Shown piece by piece: positions 44,626 to 53,589 of a stretch of DNA of 64,000 nucleotides; the first letter of the stretch is position 1; every line of letters starts with the position of its first letter. The DNA comes from Ctena decussata (Eukaryota > Mollusca > Bivalvia > Lucinida > Lucinidae). The position numbers were made by a program, and so were the translations under genes. Under the pieces are notes generated by a model, which was given only the letters and a program-made list of their open reading frames with translations, had not been told where the DNA came from and made no database searches. The stretch is taken from the NCBI GenBank assembly GCA_963989385.1, contig OZ022506.1, positions 8,888,841 to 8,952,840 of the forward strand, read 5' to 3'.

Positions 44626-46308
44626 CTAAAATATATAGCTATAGGTCGGGGCCATCATTGAGTCTGACGACCGATCCCCCGGTGTGCAATTAAAGAGTGC
44701 AGCAAAGTTATCAACCGTGATTGGGTTAATCACTAAGCATGCAGACTGTCGCATAACATTTAAATTATAGCCAATACGTTTGTGACGTATTATTATTTTT
44801 CGGAATTGATCAGAAAAATCAGTCCTACCCTTAATCTTTTTGAATTTGTATACTAAGTCACCATAAAATTCTGGTTCCGATAGGCCTTGGTGTAAAAGAA
44901 ATTTTAATCCGACATCAAATTTTGAAACCAATTCATGGTGTCTGCGATAGAATTTAGAAAAAGCCTTTCTAATCTTATGATACCGATAGCCCTGTTGAAG
45001 AAGTTTAGCAGTTAAACATTTATTACGAGCATTAAAGTCATCTACATGACTACACACTCTAGCAAATCTTATAAGTTGAGAAATATACACTCCATAAGAG
45101 GGACGACGTGGAACGTCACCATCCAAAAATGGAAAATTAACTATATCAAAGTCAAAGTCATCACGTTTATCATAAATTTTTGAAGATACAAAACCGTTAG
45201 AAATAGATAGATGTAAATCCAAAAAGGGGGCCTCGGTATCTGAAGTATTAGCTTTATTCAATTTAAGTTCAGGTGGGTTAATTTGGTTAACCATGCTTTC
45301 AAAATAAGGATTATCAATATTCAGAAGATCGTCTAAATATCTAGAGGTTGAGTTAAATGCCTCAATGATATCAGCTTGATTATCAACCGAAAGAGAAGTC
45401 ATGAAATCTCTTTCATAACAAAATAAAAACAAATCGGCCACAAGAGGAACACAATTTGTACCCAACGGAATACCAACAATTTGTCTGTATAACTTATTAC
45501 CAAATCTGATGTAAATATTATCTAAGAGATATGATAAGGCGTCACATACATTCTGACATGACCAAAGACTATATCCTCTATATATTTTACGGTCAGTAGA
45601 AGTGAAAAACGCTTTCTTATCGTTACAGGCAATATAAAGGGTATCTTCATTTTTGGAGAACTTTTTGAAGGCCCTCTCAATCAAATCAACAAGTTTTTCC
45701 TTTATTAAATTATGGGGTAATGTGGTATAAAGAGTGGAAAAATCATAAGTGGACAAACTAGTCGCACGGAACCCTCTTGACTTCAGTTTACTAAGTACCT
45801 CACCAGAATGTTTTATAGACCAAAACATATTTTTCCCTGACCTCTCATACACTGTCTCATAGTACCAAATGACACGAGATTTCACAGCAGTGAGGCAAGA
45901 AGTTAATAATTTAGATAATTCTGTAGTAGTACAAGAGCTAGAGTTGGCAATGAATCTAGCTTTATACGGTTTTTTGTGAAGCTTAGGTAACCAATACATC
46001 GTAGGAAGTTTGTCTTGGCGTTCCTTAACGTTTACAGCAAACTTTAAAGGCAAATTATTTGAGTGGCTATTAACGACAGTCTTCTCATCTGTAAAAGTCT
46101 CTTCGTAAGCCGTGGTGCCGTTAAGTTCCTGCTTCAAAGTGTTAATATAGTGCATCCGACAAACAACAACAATGTTGTTTGCGGCCTTGTCAGCAGGAAC
46201 CATAACATACTTCCTATGAAAATCCTGGATACCCTGCTTCAAATATCTAAAGGAAGATTTAGGCTTAGGAGGAAACTCTGACACCAAAAACAGGCAACAG
46301 AGAACCAC
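44626..46308 (-). CDS. PLE reverse transcriptase, 5'-truncated
   Basis: The frame encodes a Penelope-type reverse transcriptase, which copies element RNA at the insertion site. Visible blocks in order: VPADKAANN with VVVCR (about residue 37-52), LPTMYWLPKLHKKPYKARF (about 100), RT motif A YDFSTLYTTLPHNL near 188, GIPLGTNCVPLVADLFLF near 280, catalytic YLDDLLNID near 323, FLDLHLSI, KRDDFDFDIVNFPFLDGDVP and the C-terminal GLSEPEFYGDLVYKFK and MRQSACLV regions. The open frame begins with GTG in the terminal segment, fused just upstream of PPKPKSSFRYLKQ, so the natural N-terminus (including any endonuclease) is missing and no ATG start exists before the middle of the first conserved block. Catalytic residues are intact; the copy is dead only through truncation. 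PLE identity is strong, the exact clade is not; a Naiad-type element is possible but no GIY-YIG domain is visible. Confidence 0.85.
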   Translation of the reverse strand: MVLCCLFLVSEFPPKPKSSFRYLKQGIQDFHRKYVMVPADKAANNIVVVCRMHYINTLKQELNGTTAYEETFTDEKTVVNSHSNNLPLKFAVNVKERQDKLPTMYWLPKLHKKPYKARFIANSSSCTTTELSKLLTSCLTAVKSRVIWYYETVYERSGKNMFWSIKHSGEVLSKLKSRGFRATSLSTYDFSTLYTTLPHNLIKEKLVDLIERAFKKFSKNEDTLYIACNDKKAFFTSTDRKIYRGYSLWSCQNVCDALSYLLDNIYIRFGNKLYRQIVGIPLGTNCVPLVADLFLFCYERDFMTSLSVDNQADIIEAFNSTSRYLDDLLNIDNPYFESMVNQINPPELKLNKANTSDTEAPFLDLHLSISNGFVSSKIYDKRDDFDFDIVNFPFLDGDVPRRPSYGVYISQLIRFARVCSHVDDFNARNKCLTAKLLQQGYRYHKIRKAFSKFYRRHHELVSKFDVGLKFLLHQGLSEPEFYGDLVYKFKKIKGRTDFSDQFRKIIIRHKRIGYNLNVMRQSACLVINPITVDNFAALFNCTPGDRSSDSMMAPTYSYIF

Positions 46309-46358
46309 AACAGAACTACCGCCTTGGAACGGTCAGTAAGGAATTACTGGGGGGCTTT
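46273..46358 (-). repeat. PLE terminal direct repeat, upstream copy
   Basis: The copy at the sense 5' end, fused directly to the RT frame. Confidence 0.85.
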
Positions 46359-46366
46359 AGAGCTAA

Positions 46367-46975
46367 CTCTTTAGAGCAAACAGCTTCATACACCACGAGC
46401 GACGATCGATCAGGTGACGTTGTCATCAAGCCACATCTAAGATGAACGAACGTCTTAATTGGTCGATGTAATGTTCGACTGATGTCAGGTCATTGCGACG
46501 ACTGTTTGACGTAATGGCTGAACGGATCATTTCTAGCTTTTCTTCGACCCATATTTCGCATATTCTACACTAAATTGCCACGAAAACAACACCGAAAGGA
46601 TTCTAAAAATAAACAAAAACTGTCAGAAAATCTTACTGTACCCCCGCATAAGCGCTTTCAGTATATAAAGCCTGTATGAAGAAAACAAACATACCACAAA
46701 ATAACAAAGCATTGTCAACTCATATACTTAGTATGTACTTTCTACCTTGAAAAGTTGCTGAGAAATCTGTAAAGGGAAAAAACAAAAAAGAGGGAACAAG
46801 TAATGGAAAGAACAACAAGACCGGTTCTCTATCGCACAATACAATAAGTCGTTGACAGCCTGTATAGGAAATATAAACTTCTATCTTAAGCATTTGTGGA
46901 GATACTTTTGACAAAACTGAATCGAGAGAAAGAGAAAAAAAATGAGACAGTAAAAGAAAGTACATGAGAAGAACA
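46367..46975 (+). repeat. 1.09 kb tandem array, unit 5 right part
   Basis: The remaining 609 bp of the interrupted unit, with CRE-like cluster at 46470-46520 and the TATA-like gtatataaag at 46661. Confidence 0.85.
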
Positions 46976-48010
46976 GATATATGGAATTAGACAGCACTAC
47001 AGTGCACCTTAGCTGTTGCATTAAGGTGAAACATCTTAACTGATACAGAGTTCCATTTTGGATGTTTTTTGAAATGCTTACATAAAAATGTAAAAGTATA
47101 TAAAAGTGCAACGTATACTCGTCGCACTTGTTTATGTGACTATCAATAAAATGTTATTAAATATTTTGCTGCAATAATGTCAGTCATATTAAAATCTGTT
47201 GTTGTTTGCTTGTGCTCCCTGATCTAATCTCTCTTTTCTATCACATTTTCCCCATACTTTAAATTAAACTGGTACGCTGCGTCCCTACAGAAACACCGTT
47301 TTGATCCTGACCTCGTCTCGATTTTGTCTTTGTTGGGCAAGTCTTCAAGCTACGTATATCGGTGCAACGATTTGAAAGTCTATGAAATAATGTGTTGAAC
47401 GCAACTTTATTGTTGTAATATTTACACTTGCCACTGACTTCCCCTAGGTAAACCTTAAGAGCAAATACGAGCGACGATCGATCAGGTGACGTTGTCATCA
47501 AGCCACGTCTAAGATGAACGAACGTCTTAATTGGTCGATGTAATGTTCGACTCACGCCACGTCATGGCGAAGGCTGTTGGACGTATTGTCCGAACACGTC
47601 ATTACTAGCTTTTCTTCGACCCATATTTTGCATATTCTACACTAAATTGCCACGAAAACGGCACTGAAAGGATCCTGAAAAATAAACTAGAAATGTCAGA
47701 AAATCTGACTGTACCCCCGCTTAAGCGCTTCCAGTATATATAGCCTGTATGAAGAAAACAAACATACCACAAAACAACAAAGCATTGTCAACTCATATAC
47801 TAAGTATGAACCTTCTACCTTGAAAAGTTGGTGAGAAATCTGTAAAGGGAGAAAAAAAAGAGTGAATAAGTAATGGAAAGAACAAGAAGACCGGTTCTCT
47901 GTCGCACAATACAATAAGTCGTTGACAACCTGTATAACAAATATAAACTTAAAATTCTATCTTAAACATTAGTGGAGATACCTTTGACAAAACTGTACGG
48001 AGAGAAAGAA
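46976..48010 (+). repeat. 1.09 kb tandem array, unit 6
   Basis: Last recognisable unit, with the TATA-like gtatatatag at about 47734 and the minus-strand frame at 47259-47555. It grades into the shorter subrepeats that follow. Confidence 0.85.
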
Positions 48011-48895
48011 ATAAAACAAGAAAGTAAAGGGAAGACAGTAGAAGAAGGCCCGTCTCAATCCTACGATACAACAAGTCACTGTCAACTCATAAACCAAATA
48101 TTATCCTTCTATCTTGAGAAATCTTTTACGAAAAATTACAATACTGAATGCATGGGGAGAAAGAAAAAAAATAGAGAGAAAAACAAGCAGGAAAAGGCCA
48201 GTTCTCTACCCCACAATACAATTTGTTGTTGTCAACCTGCAACCAATTATGAACTTTATATCTTATACATTTGTGGAGAAACCTTTGACGAAAAATGTGG
48301 GGAGAAAGAAAAAAAGAGAAAGAGAAAAGGTAAGAATATGAGGAGAGGACCCATTATCAATCCAACGATACAACAAGTCATTGTCAATTCATAAACCAAA
48401 TAATAACCTTCTACCTTGAACAGTAATTGAGGAATCTTTTACGAAAAATTACAGTACTGTATGCATGGAGAGAAAGAAAAGTGAACAAACACAGGAAAGA
48501 ACAAATAGAAGAAACCTGGTTCTCTATCCCACGGTACAATGTCACTGTCAGCCTGTATACGAAATATAAACTTTATATCTTATATCTTTGTGGAGATACC
48601 TTTGACGGAAAATGTAGAGAGAAAGAAAATGGAACAAATACAGAATAAAAGCAAATAGAAGGTCGCTGATTTTGGGGATAGAGTTTGGGATCTGATTCAG
48701 TCAGTTCCTGAAGTGTAGTTACTCTTTAAATTAACGTTGTCAACCTTTATTCCAAATATGAACTTTTTATCTTAAACGGTTGTGGAGATATCTTTGACGA
48801 AAAAGTGATACGGAATTATGGAAGGACGGACGAACGGAATGACTGACGGACAGATGTAAACCAGTATACCCTCCACTTTTCAAAGCGGGGGTACT
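48011..48895 (+). repeat. Degenerate end of the tandem array, ~300 bp subrepeats
   Basis: The caacaagtca.tgtcaa.tc block recurs at about 48069 and 48370, and cctttgacgaaaaatgt.ggagagaaag blocks repeat between. The end has a ggaaggacggacgaacggaa run and a short hairpin (ccctccacttttcaaagcgg) before ggtactat, resembling the terminus of mollusc tandem-repeat elements. A PLE tail is inserted inside at 48660. Confidence 0.7.
48660..48733 (+). mobile_element. Solo PLE tail, ~70 bp
   Basis: ttggggatagagtttgggat, ctgattcagtcagttcctga and agtgtagttactcttta match the end of the PLE tail at 60930-61000 almost exactly. A very severe 5' truncation. Confidence 0.75.
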
Positions 48896-48907
48896 ATTAA
48901 ATAAAGA

Positions 48908-49187
48908 GAGGCGCGGTAGTTGAGTGGTTAGAGTGGCTCGGCTATTGTGCAGAAAGTCACCGTAAGGTCGTGAGTTAGCGGCTCACTGTCGCCATACGAT
49001 GACTGGAAAACTCTCTCTGTCAACCCAGCAGTAAATGGGTACCTTTTTCGAATCAGGGAAGGATAAGGCAGCGAAAGGAGAGGGATGGGCTCCGCCTTTC
49101 ATCAGCTCTGCCCAAGATACAGTGGGTCTCTAACCCCCACTGCCCCTACGGCTATTAGGCTATGGGAAACCTTTACCTTTTTTTACC
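48908..49187 (+). mobile_element. tRNA-derived SINE with target-site duplication
   Basis: Starts gaggcgcggtagttgagtgg with an A-box (agttgagtggttagagtgg) and a diverged B-box (aaggtcgtgagtt), then a non-tRNA body with agtaaatgggtacc, gaaaggagagggatgggctc and gctatgggaaacctttacc, and a T-rich end. Flanking attaaataaaga (48896-48907) and attaaatataaga (49188-49200) look like a one-indel target duplication. The body is shared with 37384-37675. It may belong to one of the core-domain SINE superfamilies, not assigned. Confidence 0.8.
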
Positions 49188-49220
49188 ATTAAATATAAGA
49201 ATAAAATGTTGATTTATTAG

Positions 49221-49325
49221 TGTTCATCGTGTGAAGAAGCCACTGGTCGTCGCTAAAATTCTACAAGAAGCGCTTCGCGTTTCATGAAATTTTAGCTCCG
49301 CCGATTGGCATCATCCGGGATGAAC
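49221..49325. repeat. Foldback hairpin with gcgcttcgcg centre
   Basis: Arms gctaaaattct and aaattttagc flank the centre; outer gttcatc and ggatgaac extend the pairing. No coding content. Confidence 0.6.
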
Positions 49326-50069
49326 GCCGAAAAATCATTTTTTCAATCATAAATAGATAATATATCGCCAATTATAATGTTTTAAGAACTCAGCCTTCAA
49401 TACTTGCATTTTGTGAGATAATATGCTTTTTATTAATTTTCACAATATTAGCTGATGTGAGTTTGTAGCTAAGCGTAATGGAATCATCATACAGACGCTC
49501 CGAATAAGGGTTGCTTCAGCAATAGCCATAATGTGACCAGGGATAACAGCCTTAGCAAATATAAGAAAATTACTATTCAGACCAACATATGCAAATGCTG
49601 TTCCTCATAAGAATTATTGGAACATTTATTTCCAGCTGCAAAATGTAAACTGGGTTTTCGTAACGTAGCTGCGCCTTTGTGAAGGCTGGCCTTAGAAGGG
49701 TCAATTAGTGTAATGTATCTCTGAAACCATTATGCCTAGAATCCTACAAAAATGATATTGGCAAACAGCGTAGACGCAAATTAGACGCCGCAGGGCATGG
49801 CGTCTGAACAGGGTCTACTCTGTTTTGGGAAGCACAAATATTAATATTATGCAATCTGACAGCCCTTATTTTGCGAAGTCCAGACTGCGAGGTACAATAT
49901 TCCACTTCGCATTGGTGGGTAAAGACAATTCTTTTCTTATCCCTTGATAGATTACTACCAGAAATCAGAATAGAAAAGAAACCGAGCTGTAAAGATTTTT
50001 TCTGTTCAATCCAGTGAAAATGCACACAACTGGGCAGGTACACATTTAGTGAGATAGTCTACCCTTTTT
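49326..50069. other. Gene-free stretch
   Basis: No gene. A diverged relative of the 11668 palindrome (ttagacgccgcagggcatgg, cagggtctac) lies at about 49760-49830. Confidence 0.45.
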
Positions 50070-50070
50070 A

Positions 50071-51893
50071 GCTCACCTGAGCCATAGACTCAGGGTGAGC
50101 TATTGTGATCACTCAGTGTCTGTCGTCCGTCGTCCGTCGTGTGTCGTGTGTCGTCCGTCGTCAACAATTTGCTTTAAATGACATCTTCTCTGAAACCGCT
50201 GGGGCTTGGTCTTTGATATTTGGTATGAAGCATTGTCTAGTAAACCTCTACCAAGTTTGTTCAAATGGTGGCCCCAGGGTCCGAAATGGCCCTGAGGCAG
50301 GGGGTCTTGGGTTCGAAATTAAAATATACTTTAAAATCTTCTTCTCCGGAACTGCTTGGCTCAGATGCTTGAAATTTGGTATGTAGCATTGCCTAGTAGT
50401 CCTCTACCAAGTTTGTTCAAATGGTGGCCCCAGGGTCCAAAACGACCCTGGGGCAGGGGGTCATTGGTTCGAAACTAAAATATACTTAAAAATCTTCTTC
50501 TCCAGAACTGCTTGGCTCAGATGCTTGAAATTTGGTTTGTAGCATTGCCTTATGGTCCTCTACCAAATTTGTTCAAATGGTGGCCCCAGGGTCCAAAACG
50601 GCCCTGGGGCTGGGGGTCTTGGGTTCGAAACTAAAATATACTTAAAAATCTTCTTCTCCAGAACTGCTTGGCTCAGATGCTTGAAATGTGGTATGAAGCA
50701 TTGCCTAGTGATCCTTTACCAAGTTTGTCCAAATGGTGGCCCCAGAGTCCAAAACGACCCTGGGGCAGGGGGTCTTGTGTTCGAAACTAAAATATACTTA
50801 AAAATCTTCTTGTTCAGAACTGCTCGGCTCAGATGCTTGAAATTTGGTGTGTAGCATTGCCTAGTCGTCCTTTTCCAAGTTTGTTCAAATGGTGGCCCCA
50901 GGGTTCAAAATGGCCCCGGGGCAGGGAGTACCAAGTTTGAACCATAGAAATACATAGAAAAATACTGAAAAATCTTCTTCTTCAGAACCACTTGGCGCAG
51001 ATGCTTGAAATTTGGTATGTAGCTTTGCCCAGTAGTCTTTTACCATGTTTGTTCAAATGATGACCCCAGGGCCAAAACTGGCCCTGCCCAATGTGGTCCT
51101 GGGTTTGAACCATAGAAATACATAGAAAAATATTTAAAAATCTTCTTCTTTAGCACCTTTTGGCCCAGATGCTCGAAATCTGGTATGTAGCATTGCCTTG
51201 TAGTCCTTTATCTAGTTTGTTCAAATGATGGCCCAAGGGTCCAAAATGGCCCTGTGGCAGGGAGTCCTGAGTTGAACCACAGAAATATATAGAAAAATAT
51301 TCAAAAAATCTTCTTCTTCAGAACCACTTGGCACAGATGCTTGAAATTTGGTATGATGCATTGCCTGGTGGAATTCTACAACCTTTGTGTAAATGGTGGC
51401 CCTGGGATCAAAAATGGCCCTGGGGCAGGGAGTCTTGAGTTCGTAATTAAAGTATACTTAAAAATCTTCTTCTCCAGAACCCCTTAGTGCAGATGCTTGA
51501 AATTTGGTATGATGCATTTCCTAATGGTCCTTTACCAAGTTTTTTCAAATGATGGCACCAGGTTCAAAAATAGCCCTGCCCCATGGTGTCCTGGGTTTGA
51601 ACCATAGAAAATACAAAGGAAAAATATTCAAAAATCTTCTTCTTCAGAACCACTTGGCTCAGATGCATGAAATTTAGTATGTAGCATTACCTAGTGGTCC
51701 AAGATTATTCAAATGATGGCATTAGGGTCCAAATGGCCCCGCCCCAGGGGGTCCAGGGTTCGAACCATACCAATACATAGAAAAATATAAAAAAAAAACT
51801 CTTCTTCAGAACCATTTGGAAATGGTTGCAAACTAGCAAGTTTGTTCAAATGATGACCCTAGTATGACCTTTAACCTTTTTGTTCAGGTGAGC
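50071..51893 (+). mobile_element. Mollusc-type element with ten tandem units of 156-180 bp
   Basis: The ends are a 10 bp inverted repeat, gctcacctga and tcaggtgagc. After a cgtccgtcgt run, tandem units follow, each with cttcttctccagaactgctt, agatgcttgaaatttggta, tggtggccccagggtc and gttcgaaactaaaatatac. Unit starts at about 50185, 50341, 50497, 50653, 50809, 50977, 51145, 51313, 51469, 51649 and 51801 give spacings of 156, 156, 156, 156, 168, 168, 168, 156, 180 and 152. Open frames crossing two units (50105-50386, 50552-50854) arise because most periods are multiples of three. Such GCTCACCTGAGCC elements are widespread in molluscs as far as I recall; no transposase is present. Confidence 0.8.
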
Positions 51894-53029
51894 GATTCAG
51901 GGCCTCTTGGTTCTTTTGTATCTGCATGTTATGGGTTGCTTTACGAGGGAATATATTGTTTTATGCTTGTCATACAGCGAACGAATGCAATCTTGTACTC
52001 AGTTCAAGTAAACAAGATTAAAGAAGCAAGTTACATAAACATAATTTACAACATCTAATGATGATAATCACATTCCTATTACCTAGAAAGGCAGGTAGAA
52101 ATATACTTTCATTAATGTTCTACGTCACTAATCCCTTCACACCTATTCTAATTATAAGGTTTTTGTATTTCTTTGAAGTCATTAATGGCATCTTGAAGGA
52201 TAAAGCCTTTCATTCTACGGTAAGTTTGCTTCCAAGACAAAACACAATTTTCATTCAGTAGCGTTTGACACTAGGGAGAGGCAGACTAAGAAAATTCTAA
52301 TTGATCTAGAAATTCTAGTTGATTTGCAGTATTTAGGCAGCATATGCCATGAACTATATACCACCGGTTCATTTACTGAAAAAAATCCGATGTTAAATGA
52401 TAAGACCCCTTTGATATTTGTCTAAAATGGAGTACCATGCTGTTATTGCTCTTTACAGTTTTCGAAAAGCAAAGTAGACAAGGAGACGCAGAGTTAACAA
52501 ACAAATGTTATGAAATATAGTACGTTTCGGTGACAAGTCGCTTTTTTTAAATGATCTTAAATTTGATCAGGCTCCTTGTGTTTCAGCGTTTTAGTGTTGG
52601 TCTTGCTGTTGAGAGATCATTTTGTTTCATCTTAGTATTCAATCCTGATTTACATGTTGATATTTAGATCCTTTGGTGGCTTTAAAATTCACCACAATGA
52701 CATAACGACATGTATCTGACCAAAGAGCAAGAGTACGTCGCTAGGCGATGAAAGCAGGCACGGACGCCCACTAGATATCACCGTGACGAACAGTTGATTC
52801 AAAGAATGTGGTCTTGCATTTTATGGCAGAGGAGACAGCAAAGCATTGTACAGTTTACATAATAGCATTTTAACAATCTTAGATGATTATATTGCTACGC
52901 GCATGCTGACAGCTAGTCGGTTGACAAATCCCTTAGCAATGAGAAAACGGCAACCAGAGCATCAGCAAGCAGCGGACCGGTATCAGGAATATATATAGGA
53001 TATTACATTAATGCTCAAGTTGTTTTTGA
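51894..53029. other. Gene-free stretch
   Basis: No gene recognised. Confidence 0.45.
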
Positions 53030-53115
53030 ATATATTAAACGAGTTGGGGAAAAAAGTTAAATGCGAGGCTACGCCGAGCATCTTATCGGTTTCCCAAACG
53101 AGTTTAGTAAATAAA
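53030..53115. mobile_element. Foldback hairpin with gcgaggctacgccgagc centre
   Basis: Arms ttaaacgagttggggaaa and tttcccaaacgagttta are mirrored, and the centre is shared with hairpins at 7026 and 18694. The arms resemble those at 7026 (aaactcgttggggaaaa), so these two are close relatives. Confidence 0.7.
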
Positions 53116-53254
53116 TTCTCAGGAACTGACACAACTTAATTCCAGATCCAACCAAGTCACAAAGTGGGGAAGAGACAATACAAAATAAGTCACCGCCAAA
53201 GACAACACCAACGGCAGCCATGTCAACAGCCATTTTCCATGTAGGTGGTCAACG

Positions 53255-53560
53255 GGCTGGTTTGAACATCACAAACAATATATCAATAACAGACATAGCA
53301 ACTAACAACACAGAAAACAGCCAAGAATGACCAAAACAGAACTGCCGCCCTTGGACGGCCAGTAATGAAATTACTAGGGTACTTAACCGGTTTGTGGTCG
53401 ACCGTCCCTCGGCCTTTGTTCTGCCTTGCTTCATCAGATACTTAGTTTTTTGATCCAACAAAAATAACCACTGCCCACGCAACAGTCTTACAAAAAGTAC
53501 CGACCCTGACAATAAGCTCAAATTATACACCAAAACATAAAACATCTATTTTTAGCAATT
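53255..53560 (-). mobile_element. PLE 3' region fragment
   Basis: Contains ggacggccagtaatgaaatt and the aaccggtttgtggtcga block, paralleling 56580-56700. No coding region. The hydrophobic minus-strand frame across it is not a real gene. Confidence 0.6.
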
Positions 53561-53589
53561 TTCATTTTTTTTAAAGTCAGGGCTAGCCT

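Larger units (their letters stand above)
43814..46366 (-). mobile_element. Penelope-like element inserted in tandem array unit 5
   Basis: In the sense direction (minus) it consists of an 86 bp terminal segment (46358-46273), a 5'-truncated RT frame, a 3' untranslated region, a second copy of the 86 bp segment (44324-44239, one mismatch) and two tandem copies of a 212 bp tail (44238-44028 and 44027-43816). Direct repetition of terminal segments at both ends is typical of Penelope-like elements (pseudo-LTRs). Removing it rejoins a repeat unit of the expected length. Confidence 0.85.

Noticed and set aside
39551..47914. Hydrophobic minus frames in the tandem array
   Set aside because: They come from the A-rich gaaaga/gagaaagtaaa tracts and vary in frame between units; no conserved coding signal.
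50071..51893. CRISPR-like array
   Set aside because: Units are contiguous 156-180 bp repeats without short repeats separated by unique spacers, in a eukaryotic context.
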